Assembly: GCA_003446975.1 (NCBI GenBank)
Contig: DMAP01000332.1
Span: forward strand, 1 to 11,394
Origin: Clostridiales bacterium
GTDB lineage: Bacteria; Bacillota; Clostridia; Tissierellales; Dethiosulfatibacteraceae
Direction: 5' to 3'
Length of the DNA stretch: 11,394 bases
Each line of letters starts with the position of its first letter. Positions within the stretch are counted from its first letter, which is position 1. Shown in pieces: positions 1 through 8,528 of the stretch. The position numbers and the translations under genes are program-made. The notes under the pieces are model-generated. The model did no database searches, was not told the DNA's origin, and was given only the letters and a program-made list of their open reading frames with translations.

Positions 1-2
1 GT

Positions 3-269
3 TATCATCATATACTAGATCCTTATACCGGTTACCCAACGGATAACAATCTCAAAGCAGTTGCCATCATAACCCATCGTTCCTTTGATGCCGATGCGTT
101 GTCTACTGCAGTATTGCTTCAAGGCTTGGATAAGGGTATGGCAATGATAGATTCACTTGATGATGTAGAAGCCATATTTATTACTAAAGAACATGTGATT
201 TATTTGACTGAAGGTGCTAAAGATAACTTTACATTAACCTCTGGTGATTACACAATAGCAGAACAATAA
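3..269 (+). CDS. apbE: FAD:protein FMN transferase (ApbE family), C-terminal part
   Basis: This is the last 88 codons of a gene that begins outside the window; the stop is TAA at 267-269. ApbE enzymes attach FMN covalently to Thr/Ser of target proteins such as Rnf and Nqr subunits, usually on the outer face of the membrane. The visible part starts with YHHILDPYTGYP, which matches the family's H-I-x-D-P-x-T-G-x-P segment, and continues to ADALSTA, matching the conserved (A/S)DALSTA metal/flavin-binding helix, followed by a short beta-rich tail. The N-terminal lipoprotein or signal region cannot be seen. The gene converges on tex, and both end at the hairpin at 268-296. The family call rests on these two motifs; the target protein is unknown because the upstream neighbourhood is missing. 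Confidence 0.85.
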   Translation, partial: YHHILDPYTGYPTDNNLKAVAIITHRSFDADALSTAVLLQGLDKGMAMIDSLDDVEAIFITKEHVIYLTEGAKDNFTLTSGDYTIAEQ

Positions 270-296
270 AAAAATTCCCAATATGGGAATTTTTTT
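268..296. terminator. Bidirectional intrinsic terminator between apbE and tex
   Basis: A perfect 13-bp stem (268-280 paired with 284-296) closes a 3-nt loop, ATA. The core is TTCCCA/TGGGAA and each arm ends in seven A or T residues. Because the arms are A-tract then T-tract, the RNA from either strand is a hairpin followed by a U-run. It can therefore end the plus-strand apbE transcript, whose stop codon overlaps the first arm, and the minus-strand tex transcript, whose stop lies at 303-305. Confidence 0.9.
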
Positions 297-302
297 ATTG
301 CC

Positions 303-2576
303 TTATTTTTCTTTTTTCAATGATAATGATATTCTACTTCTCTTGATATCAATATCAATAATTCTCGCAGTCACTATATCCCCTACCTGAACCTCTGACA
401 TAGCAGATCTAATATATTTATCGCTCAATTGAGAGATGTGTATCAGTCCGTCTTGTTTGACACCTATATCTACAAATGCGCCAAAATCGACCACATTTCT
501 CACAGTACCCGTTACCATCATTCCTGGTTTCAGGTCTTCAATTTTTAAAACATCACTTCTGAAAATCGGTCTATGCATTTCATCTCTAGGATCTCTACCT
601 GGTCTTTTCAGTTCTTCTATGATATCAATCAGTGTTGGAATTCCAACGTTCAGTTCTGTTGCCAACCATTCTATCCTTTCATCATATAGCTCTTTTGTTG
701 ATTTCTTCTTTTGGTTAATCTGCAGCTTTGACAAATCCTGAAGACTTTTAACTACACGTTCGCCTCTAGCTTCCACTTTTTCCTTTTTATCTTTTATTTC
801 AATTTTCAAAATCCTCTGATTAATATCGTTGAATCTAAATTCTTCAAGATTCTCAAAATCATAACCTAATTTTTCAATTAATCGACTAGCTGTTTCGTAG
901 GATTCAGGGTGGACTGCTGTCTTATCCAGATAATTGCTGCTTTCTGAAATTCTTAAAAATCCTGCACACTGCTCGTAAACCTTGTCTCCTAAGCGACTAA
1001 CAGTCTTTAATTCTTCTCTGCTTAAAAATTTTCCGTTTTCTTCCCTGTGCTTTACAATATTCTTGGCGACTGCTTTGTTGACGCCAGCAATGTGCTGCAG
1101 TAAAGAAAAAGAGGCTGTATTGAGATCAACTCCTACACTGTTGACACAATCCTCAACAACGCCATCCAGTGCTTTGCCAAGTTTTGACTGATTGACATCG
1201 TGCTGGTATTGTCCTACACCGATGCTCTTGGGATCAATCTTTACAAGTTCTGCCAATGGATCCTGCAACCTTCTGCCTATGGAAATAGCGCCTCTGATGG
1301 ATACATCCAAATCCGGATATTCCTCATGGCCTATCTTTGATGCTGAGTACACAGATGCACCAGCCTCGCTGACTATCGTGTAGGATACATCTTTGTCAAT
1401 TTCCTTAATCGTTTCTGCAACCAGCATTTCTGTTTCCCTTGATGCTGTGCCATTGCCTATGCTAATAAGATTAAGATCGTATTTCTTAACAAATTCCTTG
1501 ATTATTCTCTTTGATTTTTCAGTCTCGTTTTGCGGCTCATTGGGATAAATAGTGATGTAATCAAGTAATTTCCCAGTATCATCAAGGGCTGTCAATTTGC
1601 ATCCAGTTCTAAATGAAGGATCTATGGCCAGCACTCTTGCATTTTTAGTTGGTGGCACAAGCAAAAGATTTTTAGTGTTTTGTCCGAACACCTTGATTGC
1701 CTCATCTTCCGCCCTTTCAGTCAGCATATTTCTGACTTCCCTTGTTACTGAAGGCACAATGAGTCTCTTATAGGAATCTTCTATAGCATTATTTAGATAA
1801 CTGGTGGTTATCGCTTTTTCATTCTTGATGATGCTATTTTTTAGATAAGATACAACCTGATCATCAGGAGAAGCAATGGTAACCTTTAATTTTTTTTCAT
1901 TTTCTCCCCGATTGATGGCAAGTATTCTGTGATTGGCAATCTTGCTAAGTTCTTCCTTGAACTTATAATACATCTCAAAAACAGAGGACTCAGACTCATC
2001 TGTCGCTTCAGTATGTATAATGCCATTGTTCAAATAAAGCTCTCTGATTTTCTCTCTAAAATCAGCATTATCCGATACTATTTCTGCGATAATATCCATA
2101 GCGCCTTGATAGGCATCATCGATAGTCTCCACCTCGTCATTTAAGTACGGTAATGCTATCTCTTCCAGATTGCCGGATTCTATTTTCTGACTGAGTATTA
2201 AATTAGCCAAAGGCTCCAGACCTTTTGCTTTCGCCATTGTGGCTCTGGTCTTCTTTTTTTGCTTGTACGGTCTGTATAGATCTTCAACCCTTTGCAAAAC
2301 ATCTGATGACAAGATCTCTTCTCTTAACTCTTCAGTTAGCTTATCTTGCTCTTCTATCAACCTTATGACTTCACTCTTTCTTGTCTCCAAATTTCTGAGA
2401 TAAGATAATCTTTCGTCCAAATCTCTCAAAACCACATCATCCAGCGATCCAGTCTTCTCTTTTCTATACCTTGCAATGAATGGAATGGTATTTCCCTCAT
2501 CTATTAGCTCTAGGGTGTTTTTTACCTGGAACTCCTGCAAATTGAACTCTTTACATAATCTTTGAATAATATTCAT
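303..2576 (-). CDS. tex: Tex-family RNA-binding transcription accessory protein
   Basis: Tex is a cytoplasmic nucleic-acid-binding protein, related to eukaryotic Spt6, implicated in transcription and RNA handling. The 757-residue product shows the family order: an N-terminal helical region (about 1-300) with IPFIARYRKE near 31-40; a YqgF/RNase H-like domain starting at ARVLAIDPSFRTGCK (about 313-327); helix-hairpin-helix motifs (LLQHIAGVNKAVAKNIVKHR, about 492-511, and the following segment to 545); the signature KRPGRDPRDE near 657-666; and a C-terminal S1 domain (about 682-757, VDFGAFVDIGVKQDGLIHISQL). A Lys/Glu-rich stretch at about 594-630 makes it somewhat longer than I expect for this family. 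The ATG is preceded by GGGAG, and the start lies 18 nt after the prfB stop, so the two are probably co-transcribed. The family is certain; the exact cellular role is not settled. Confidence 0.96.
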   Translation of the reverse strand: MNIIQRLCKEFNLQEFQVKNTLELIDEGNTIPFIARYRKEKTGSLDDVVLRDLDERLSYLRNLETRKSEVIRLIEEQDKLTEELREEILSSDVLQRVEDLYRPYKQKKKTRATMAKAKGLEPLANLILSQKIESGNLEEIALPYLNDEVETIDDAYQGAMDIIAEIVSDNADFREKIRELYLNNGIIHTEATDESESSVFEMYYKFKEELSKIANHRILAINRGENEKKLKVTIASPDDQVVSYLKNSIIKNEKAITTSYLNNAIEDSYKRLIVPSVTREVRNMLTERAEDEAIKVFGQNTKNLLLVPPTKNARVLAIDPSFRTGCKLTALDDTGKLLDYITIYPNEPQNETEKSKRIIKEFVKKYDLNLISIGNGTASRETEMLVAETIKEIDKDVSYTIVSEAGASVYSASKIGHEEYPDLDVSIRGAISIGRRLQDPLAELVKIDPKSIGVGQYQHDVNQSKLGKALDGVVEDCVNSVGVDLNTASFSLLQHIAGVNKAVAKNIVKHREENGKFLSREELKTVSRLGDKVYEQCAGFLRISESSNYLDKTAVHPESYETASRLIEKLGYDFENLEEFRFNDINQRILKIEIKDKKEKVEARGERVVKSLQDLSKLQINQKKKSTKELYDERIEWLATELNVGIPTLIDIIEELKRPGRDPRDEMHRPIFRSDVLKIEDLKPGMMVTGTVRNVVDFGAFVDIGVKQDGLIHISQLSDKYIRSAMSEVQVGDIVTARIIDIDIKRSRISLSLKKEK

Positions 2577-2594
2577 GCTTCACTCCCGATTAAT

Positions 2595-3699
2595 CTATTT
2601 GCTTTTGGCCTTCAAGTATTCATTTATGAATAAATCGATGTCTCCATCCATGACCGCCTGCACGTTTCCCTTTTCTGCATTGGTTCTATGATCTTTTACC
2701 ATGCTGTAGGGATGAAAAACATATGACCTTATTTGGCTTCCCCATGCAATCTGGTTGTATTTGCCCTGGATATCCTCAATTTCATCCTTTTGTTCCTCTT
2801 CTTTGATTTCGATCAACTTTGCCATCAGCATTTTCATGGCTGTTGCCTTATTTTTATGCTGAGATCTTTCATTTTGGCATGAAACCATGACACCTGTCGG
2901 TATGTGGGTGATTCTAACTGCGGAATCAGTTGTATTGACATGCTGTCCTCCAGCTCCACTCGCTCGATAAGTGTCGATTTTTAGGTCCGCAGGATTGATG
3001 TCTATCTCCGAGTCATCATCGATTTCCGGCATAATGTCAACAGATGCAAATGATGTGTGTCTTTTCTTGGCAGAATCAAATGGTGATATACGCACTAATC
3101 GATGCACACCTTTTTCAGCCAAAAGATAGCCATAGGCGTATTCGCCCTGGATCATTATAGCAACACTTTTTATGCCAGCTTCAGTATCTGATAATATATC
3201 AAGTATCTCTGTTTTATATTGATTTTTTTCTGCCCATCTCAAGTACATACGCATAAGCATTTCAGCCCAATCTTGCGCTTCAGTTCCGCCAGCGCCTGCA
3301 TGTATTGATAGAATGGCATTGTTTTTATCGTACTTCCCATTTAACAAGGTTTTCAGTTTAAAGGCTTCCAGTTCTTTTTCTGTAGCTTTGATAAGTGAGT
3401 TCAATTCAGGAACATAGCTTTCATCATTTTCTTCCTCAATCAATTGAATCATCACTTCAACTTCTTCGACTTTATTTTTAATCTGAAAAACTTGATTTAT
3501 CTTATCATTGACTATCTTTAAACTCTGGGATATGGTCTGTCCTCTTTCCACATCATTCCAGAAGTCCGGTTTTTGCATCTCATTCTCATAGCTCTTCTTC
3601 ATCTCTTCTAGCTTAGAGACGTCAAAGAGAAACACCTACCTCATCCAAAATTACTCTGAAATATTTGAGTTTTTCATTGTACTGATACAAATCAATCAT
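2595..3699 (-). CDS. prfB: Peptide chain release factor 2, with +1 programmed frameshift
   Basis: RF2 recognises UGA and UAA stop codons and triggers peptide release in the ribosome. A single frame from GTG 3635 gives 346 residues, but the true gene is longer. ATG at 3699-3697, behind AGGAG at 3714-3710, opens 25 codons ending CTT TGA C (3627-3621). A +1 slip at CTT reads GAC next and joins the main frame, giving 367 residues. In that numbering the SPF stop-recognition tripeptide falls at 205-207 and GGQ, the hydrolysis motif, at 250-252, the same positions as in E. coli RF2. The segment ASGAGGQHVNTTDSAVRITH is typical of class I factors, and SPF rather than PxT identifies RF2. The gene lies 25 nt after secA and 18 nt before tex. 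RF2 level is expected to control its own frameshifting through the in-frame UGA. Confidence 0.97.
3621..3642 (-). promoter_or_regulatory. prfB +1 programmed frameshift site
   Basis: On the minus strand the slip codon CTT (3627-3625) is followed by the in-frame stop TGA (3624-3622) and C, the canonical RF2 recoding heptamer CTTTGAC. A Shine-Dalgarno-like stretch GAGGTAGGTG (3642-3633) lies upstream. AGGTG ends 5 nt before CTT, and its AGG ends 7 nt before it. In E. coli the AGGGGG element ends only 3 nt before CTT. The stimulator is therefore present but farther away and less G-rich than the textbook site. Confidence 0.93.
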
Positions 3700-3724
3700 T
3701 AATCATCAACTCCTAATTTTAACT

Positions 3725-6466
3725 TCAGCTGTTTTGACCACAGCACTTTTTATATTTTTTGCCGCTGCCACATGGGCAGGGATCATTTCTTCCGATTTTT
3801 TCACCTTTTACAACTGTTTTCTGTTTTGATGATTCACCGCTTAAGTTGGTTCCCAATTCTCTGGCAACTTTTGTCCTCTGGATTTTTTCTTGAGGTTTCA
3901 CGCGATATAGGAATTTTACAGTATCCTCTTGTATCATGTTGATCATTTCCTGGAACATGTCAAATCCTTCCTGTTGATAAGCTCTGACAGGATCTTCATT
4001 TCCCATAGCCCTAAGACCTATGCCTTGTCGGAGTTCATCCATGGCATCGATATGATCCATCCATTTTGTATCGACGGTTTTCAGTAGAACAATTCGTTCG
4101 ACTTCACGGAATTGCTCTGCACCGAACTCGTCTTCTTTCATCTTGTAGATTTTTTCGGCTAGGCTCGTTGAAGCTTCTGTTAACTTGGCTATGTCCATCG
4201 TTTCAATGTTATCAATATTCAATTTGATGCGAGGTCCGAACAAAGCAGTAAGCGCTTCTTCATATCCAGTCAAATCCCAATTCTCAGGATACTTGTCCGC
4301 TGCATACTTGGAGATCAGTGTCGCTATCTGATCATTGACCATTGACATGACATGCTCTCTCAGATCCTCACCCATCAATACTTTTCTTCTTTCTGAGTAG
4401 ATGATTTCTCTTTGCTTATTCATTACATTGTCATATTGCAGCACATGCTTTCTGATATTGAAGTTTCTACCCTCAACTCTTCCTTGTGCTGTTTCAATCG
4501 TCTTGGTAAGCATGCTGTGCTGCAAGGCTTCATCCTCTGGTAATCCCAAAGTATTCACCATCGATTTGACCTTATCTCCTGCAAACAATCTCATTAAGTC
4601 ATCATCCAATGATATGTAAAATCTGGAACTACCAGGATCTCCCTGTCTACCGGCACGACCTCTCAACTGATTGTCTATCCTTCTGGATTCATGCCGCTCT
4701 GTTCCAATTATGCTTAGTCCACCAGCCTGTAGTACTTTTTTATTGTCATCCTTGATCTCTTCTTTAGCTTTATTCAAGTACTCCTTGTAAAGCCTTCTAG
4801 CATTGTTTATTTCTTCATCGTCCGTTTCGTCATAACCATCCGCTTTTGCCGCGATTTCCTCACTTAGGATGCTTTTAATCTTTGTTCTCGCCATATATTC
4901 CGGATTGCCACCCAATACTATATCCGTACCACGTCCTGCCATATTGGTTGCTATTGTCACTGCTCCGAAACGACCTGCCTGCGCAACAATTTCGGCTTCT
5001 TTTTCGTGATTCTTGGCATTTAGAACTGTATGCGGAATATTGGTTTTCCTCAGAAGCTTGCTTAGATACTCCGATTTTTCAATAGAAATTGTGCCTACCA
5101 ATACAGGCTGCCCTACCTGATGCCTTTCCTGTATATCTCTGATAACAGCTCTGAACTTCGCTTCCTCAGTTTTATAAATGACATCCGCTTGATCTTCTCT
5201 GATGACCTGTTCATTGGTAGGAATCTCTATAACATCAACCCCATATATTTCCCTGAATTCATTCTCTTCTGTCTTGGCTGTTCCAGTCATGCCAGAGAGC
5301 TTTTTGTACATTCTGAAATAATTTTGAAAGGTTATAGTGGCTAGTGTTTTTGATTCTCTTCTGACGTCCAATCCTTCTTTAGCTTCAATAGCTTGGTGCA
5401 GTCCTTTCGAGAATCTTCTTCCATACATAAGTCTTCCCGTGAACTCATCAACGATCAGTATCTCGCCATCCTTCACGATATAGTCTATATCACTCTTCAT
5501 GATGCTGTGGGCTTTCAGTGCCTGATTGATATGGTGTGATATTTCCATATTTTGTTCATCAGCCAGGTTTTCTATTCCAAAGAATTTTTCAGCCTTGTTG
5601 ATACCTTTTTCTGTCAATGTGACATTTTTCCCTTTTTCATCAATAACATAGTCAACAGTCTCTTCTTTGAAATTCCCCATCATCATTTCCATTTTGCTCA
5701 TTTGCTCGTCAGGATCCTGAATCCTTCCCCGTAAACCAACGGCAAAAGAGTTGGCTCGATGATATAGGTCTGTGGATTTATCCCCTTCACCGGAAATAAT
5801 CAATGGTGTTCTAGCCTCATCTATCAGGATGCTGTCGACCTCATCAATGATGCAGAAATTAAGAGCCTGCTGCACCATATCTTCTTTTCTCACGACCATG
5901 TTATCTCTTAAATAATCAAATCCAAACTCGTTGTTTGTTCCGTAAGTGATGTCACATTGATACTGTTTGCGTCTTTCTTCATTGGTCAGTCCATGCACAA
6001 TGCATCCCACTGTAAGACCTAGGAAGCTGTAAACCTTGCCCATCCAGTCTTTATCCCTTTGAGCCAGATAATCATTGACCGTCACCACATGAACACCCTT
6101 GCCCAAAAGCGCATTTAGATAAACCGGTAAGGTAGCCACAAGTGTCTTTCCTTCTCCAGTCTTCATTTCTGCAATCCTGCCTTGGTGAAGAATAATACCT
6201 CCAATTAACTGAACCTCATAATGCTTCATTCCCAGCACACGCCAAGAGGCTTCCCTCACGACAGCATAAGCTTCAGGCAAGATATCATCAATTGATTCGC
6301 CAGATACCAATCTATCCTTAAACTCTTGTGTTTTGCTTTTTAAGTCATGGTCCGTCAATGCTTCTATGTTTGACTCCAAAGCCACGATTTTTTTTACGAT
6401 AGGGTCTACCCGCTTTATTTCCCTGTTAGAGTATGACCCGATTATTTTTTCAAAAAAATTCTTCAT
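3725..6466 (-). CDS. secA: Protein translocase motor ATPase SecA
   Basis: SecA drives unfolded preproteins through the SecYEG channel by ATP hydrolysis. The 913-residue product is full length. It has Walker A MKTGEGKT at 101-108, the preceding Q-motif region (GMKHYEVQLIGG), DEVD at 208-211 as Walker B, the preprotein cross-linking domain (about 225-370), the second nucleotide-binding domain with NMAGRGTDIVLGG and QLRGRAGRQGDPGSSRF, a helical scaffold/wing region, a variable linker, and a C-terminal zinc SEC-C motif with C897, C899, C908 and C909 (CPCGSGKKYKKCC). The ATG has AAAGGTGG four nt upstream. The start follows the flavoprotein gene by 88 nt holding candidate promoters, and prfB begins 25 nt after its stop. 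This looks like the housekeeping SecA1 rather than an accessory SecA2, because the length, linker and metal-binding tail are all standard. Confidence 0.98.
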   Translation of the reverse strand: MKNFFEKIIGSYSNREIKRVDPIVKKIVALESNIEALTDHDLKSKTQEFKDRLVSGESIDDILPEAYAVVREASWRVLGMKHYEVQLIGGIILHQGRIAEMKTGEGKTLVATLPVYLNALLGKGVHVVTVNDYLAQRDKDWMGKVYSFLGLTVGCIVHGLTNEERRKQYQCDITYGTNNEFGFDYLRDNMVVRKEDMVQQALNFCIIDEVDSILIDEARTPLIISGEGDKSTDLYHRANSFAVGLRGRIQDPDEQMSKMEMMMGNFKEETVDYVIDEKGKNVTLTEKGINKAEKFFGIENLADEQNMEISHHINQALKAHSIMKSDIDYIVKDGEILIVDEFTGRLMYGRRFSKGLHQAIEAKEGLDVRRESKTLATITFQNYFRMYKKLSGMTGTAKTEENEFREIYGVDVIEIPTNEQVIREDQADVIYKTEEAKFRAVIRDIQERHQVGQPVLVGTISIEKSEYLSKLLRKTNIPHTVLNAKNHEKEAEIVAQAGRFGAVTIATNMAGRGTDIVLGGNPEYMARTKIKSILSEEIAAKADGYDETDDEEINNARRLYKEYLNKAKEEIKDDNKKVLQAGGLSIIGTERHESRRIDNQLRGRAGRQGDPGSSRFYISLDDDLMRLFAGDKVKSMVNTLGLPEDEALQHSMLTKTIETAQGRVEGRNFNIRKHVLQYDNVMNKQREIIYSERRKVLMGEDLREHVMSMVNDQIATLISKYAADKYPENWDLTGYEEALTALFGPRIKLNIDNIETMDIAKLTEASTSLAEKIYKMKEDEFGAEQFREVERIVLLKTVDTKWMDHIDAMDELRQGIGLRAMGNEDPVRAYQQEGFDMFQEMINMIQEDTVKFLYRVKPQEKIQRTKVARELGTNLSGESSKQKTVVKGEKIGRNDPCPCGSGKKYKKCCGQNS

Positions 6467-6490
6467 TTTTCCACCTTTGTTTGATTCGTC

Positions 6491-6518
6491 TTTATAAAGT
6501 TGAATGTTTATTTTACAA
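6491..6518 (-). promoter_or_regulatory. Candidate promoter P2 of secA
   Basis: A second minus-strand match, TTGTAA (6518-6513) and TATAAA (6496-6491) with 16-nt spacing, lies nearer to secA and would give a leader of about 20 nt containing the AAAGGTGG ribosome binding site. The region is AT-rich, so a chance match is possible. P1 and P2 may both work or only one may. Confidence 0.35.
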
Positions 6519-6524
6519 AAATTG

Positions 6525-6553
6525 ATTTTATCATTATTTTGATGTTTTTACAA
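6525..6553 (-). promoter_or_regulatory. Candidate promoter P1 of secA-prfB-tex
   Basis: On the minus strand TTGTAA (6553-6548) and TAAAAT (6530-6525) are separated by exactly 17 nt, with TGA directly before the -10 as an extended element. It begins just after the stop codon of the upstream flavoprotein gene and would give a leader of about 50 nt for secA. It is a sigma-A-type match by eye only. Confidence 0.55.
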
Positions 6554-6554
6554 G

Positions 6555-7784
6555 TCAGGAGCCTATCGAACTATGATAGCCAGCCTTAATCCCTGTATTC
6601 CATGCCCAATGCAGATTAAATCCACCGCAATCACCATAAACATCAAGTATTTCACCTGCTAAAAACAAGTTCTTATGGTGATATGATTCCATCGTGTGCG
6701 GATTTATCCCTGTCAACAACACGCCACCTGCTGTTACTTGGGCGTCAGCCCAGGAATGAAACCCTGTAATTCTTACTTCCAATCCTTTCAATACTTTTAT
6801 GATTGCATAAATCTGTCTTCGATTCAATCTAGTCGGTTTCTGTAGAAAGTCATCCACTCCTGCCTCTTTTAACAAAGGTATGATAATCCTCTTGTTGATC
6901 AGTCCTACAAAAGTATCCTTCAGAGCCTTATGTTTCAAACTAATGAATCGTGCGCTCAGCATTTCAAACATATCATTGCTAGATATGTCAGGAAATAGAT
7001 CCATCAGGATCTTTACATTTTTTCCTTCATTCAACTCACTAACAGCGATACCACTTAGTTGCAAAACAGGAGGCCCCGATACGCCATAGTTAGCAAACAA
7101 GACTTCTCCAAAATCCTGTGCAATTGGATCATCATTGTCATATAGCGTTACAGACGCATTGATTTTCATGCCTTTTAAACTTCGCAAATGGACGAAATCA
7201 CTCTTTAACTTGACCAAAGCTGGATATATATCAGATAGATCATATCCTAATCCAGCCATCAAATTAAAGCCGGATCCATCAGAACCCAGCTTGTCGTATG
7301 CTTTGCCACCAAGGGCAACTATTATTCTATCAAACTCAAAAGTATCCACATCAGTATGAACCAAGAATGATTGCTGAGTAGGTGTAATGGTCAGTATTCT
7401 TTGACCACAAATCTCCTTAGTTCCATATCTGAGATATTCTTCTCTTAGCACTTCGAGTATGCTGGAAGCCTGCAGGCTATAGGGAAATACCTTTCCCGTT
7501 TCATCGAAAAAGGGTTCTATTCCCAATTCTCTGAAAAAACCAATGGTTGATTTTCCGGTAATATTGTTGAGGCATTCTTCAAGCATATCCCTATTACTGC
7601 TGTAATATCTGTTGATATCAATCGATTCATTTGTATAATTGCATCTTCCGTTACCGGTTGCCAGTAGTTTCTTTCCAACGCGGTCCAGTCTCTCTAAAAT
7701 AGTGACATCCGCATCATTTCTTGATGCCGCTACCGCTGCCGCCATTCCGGAAGCTCCTCCTCCTAACACGCCCACCTTAATCAT
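6555..7784 (-). CDS. FAD-dependent oxidoreductase, BaiN/HI0933 (YhiN) family
   Basis: This family of flavoproteins is widespread but its physiological substrates are mostly unknown; one clostridial member, BaiN, acts in bile acid 7-alpha-dehydroxylation. The 409-residue product starts with an FAD-binding Rossmann motif GGGASG (8-13), then ERxxxxGKKLLATGNGRCNYTN (31-52), the family hallmark. A second nucleotide-contact segment VALGGKAYDKLGSDGSG lies at 156-172, and the C-terminal FAD loop TAGGV...GEILDVYGDCGGFNLHWAWNTG lies at about 351-398. No signal peptide or membrane segment is visible, so it is probably cytoplasmic. ATG 7784 has AGGAGA six nt upstream. It begins 22 nt after the LytTR regulator stop, so the two are probably one transcript. 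Substrate and electron partner cannot be deduced, and a bile acid role should not be assumed. Confidence 0.9.
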   Translation of the reverse strand: MIKVGVLGGGASGMAAAVAASRNDADVTILERLDRVGKKLLATGNGRCNYTNESIDINRYYSSNRDMLEECLNNITGKSTIGFFRELGIEPFFDETGKVFPYSLQASSILEVLREEYLRYGTKEICGQRILTITPTQQSFLVHTDVDTFEFDRIIVALGGKAYDKLGSDGSGFNLMAGLGYDLSDIYPALVKLKSDFVHLRSLKGMKINASVTLYDNDDPIAQDFGEVLFANYGVSGPPVLQLSGIAVSELNEGKNVKILMDLFPDISSNDMFEMLSARFISLKHKALKDTFVGLINKRIIIPLLKEAGVDDFLQKPTRLNRRQIYAIIKVLKGLEVRITGFHSWADAQVTAGGVLLTGINPHTMESYHHKNLFLAGEILDVYGDCGGFNLHWAWNTGIKAGYHSSIGS

Positions 7785-7806
7785 AGATTGTCTCCTATAT
7801 CCGAAT

Positions 7807-8502
7807 TTATATATGTCGATATTTGTCCCAAGCGTCTATTATTACTGACTTGTATCTTCCTGCAACTGGGATTTCATAATCAACAAGTTGCAATCTGCAG
7901 CTTTTACCTGTAATTGATGCGATTTTTCCTATGTTGATAATATAGTTATTATGACATCTCAAAAAATAACTTCTATCCAAGGTTTCCTCCAAATTCCTGA
8001 AGCTCTCCTTAAAGATGAATTGACCTCTCTTAGAAAACATCTTTATCCCAGTTATCTGCTTCTTAAAGTAAAAGATATCCTTGTATGGGACTATTACCAT
8101 TTTGCCTTCATATTTGAACATATAAAGTTTAAGTGTCTTTTTCATTTTTTCAATTGATGTGTTCACTAGGGTGTTGATTGCTTCTTCTTCCAATGGTCTG
8201 TATATAATGCCATCCAAATGGTTCAGATATGCATCTTTATTGATATCCTTATTGTCTGTTATGAGGACAATTGTGGAGTTTTGCTCCAAAGACCTAATTT
8301 TATCTGACAAAGCAATTGCTATTTGATCATCATCAATAAACACAAGGTCTGGTGTGAGTCTGGCGTATAGCTGTTCTAATTCATCCACATCCATTAACTC
8401 CTCAACTCGAGAATCCAGCTCATTCAATGTGAAAAAACGTTCCAGGTTTTTCTTTATTTGAGGGTTTCTGTTGGTGTTTATAATCAAAACACTAAGTTCC
8501 AT
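7807..8502 (-). CDS. LytTR-family DNA-binding regulator with degenerate receiver domain
   Basis: The product is a predicted cytoplasmic transcription regulator of 231 residues. The C-terminal half (about 127-231) is a LytTR DNA-binding domain: a strand pair around YEGKMVIVPYKDIFYFK, then FKESFRNLEETLDRSYFLRCHNNYIINIGKI, which is the typical xL..Fxr.HrsyiiN segment. The N-terminal 120 residues have receiver-like spacing: DLVFID with D57 as possible phosphoacceptor, VLIT with T82, and RP at 102-103. The acidic pair expected after strand 1 is replaced by INTNRN, and the conserved Lys by Arg, so normal phosphorylation is doubtful. A TTG at 8511 in the same frame directly abuts AGGAGG (8517-8512) and cannot be the start; ATG 8502 has a 9-nt spacing and is chosen. 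No histidine kinase lies nearby. It probably controls itself and/or the downstream flavoprotein gene, but the target is unknown. Confidence 0.85.
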   Translation of the reverse strand: MELSVLIINTNRNPQIKKNLERFFTLNELDSRVEELMDVDELEQLYARLTPDLVFIDDDQIAIALSDKIRSLEQNSTIVLITDNKDINKDAYLNHLDGIIYRPLEEEAINTLVNTSIEKMKKTLKLYMFKYEGKMVIVPYKDIFYFKKQITGIKMFSKRGQFIFKESFRNLEETLDRSYFLRCHNNYIINIGKIASITGKSCRLQLVDYEIPVAGRYKSVIIDAWDKYRHI

Positions 8503-8528
8503 CGATATCAACCTCCTCTAATAGAACA

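Noticed and set aside
436..2144. Several plus-strand open frames of 60-100 codons inside tex
   Set aside because: They are antisense to a well-conserved gene, lack ribosome binding sites and give low-complexity Ser/Phe/Leu-rich products. The same holds for the plus-strand frames inside secA, the flavoprotein gene and feoB.
3595..3635. GTG 3635 as the prfB start
   Set aside because: It lies inside the frameshift signal and would remove the conserved N-terminal helix; the upstream 25-codon frame with its own AGGAG restores the full RF2 length.
8503..8511. TTG start for the LytTR gene three codons upstream (234-residue version)
   Set aside because: The TTG directly abuts AGGAGG with no spacing; ATG 8502 has a normal 9-nt spacing and a better N-terminus.
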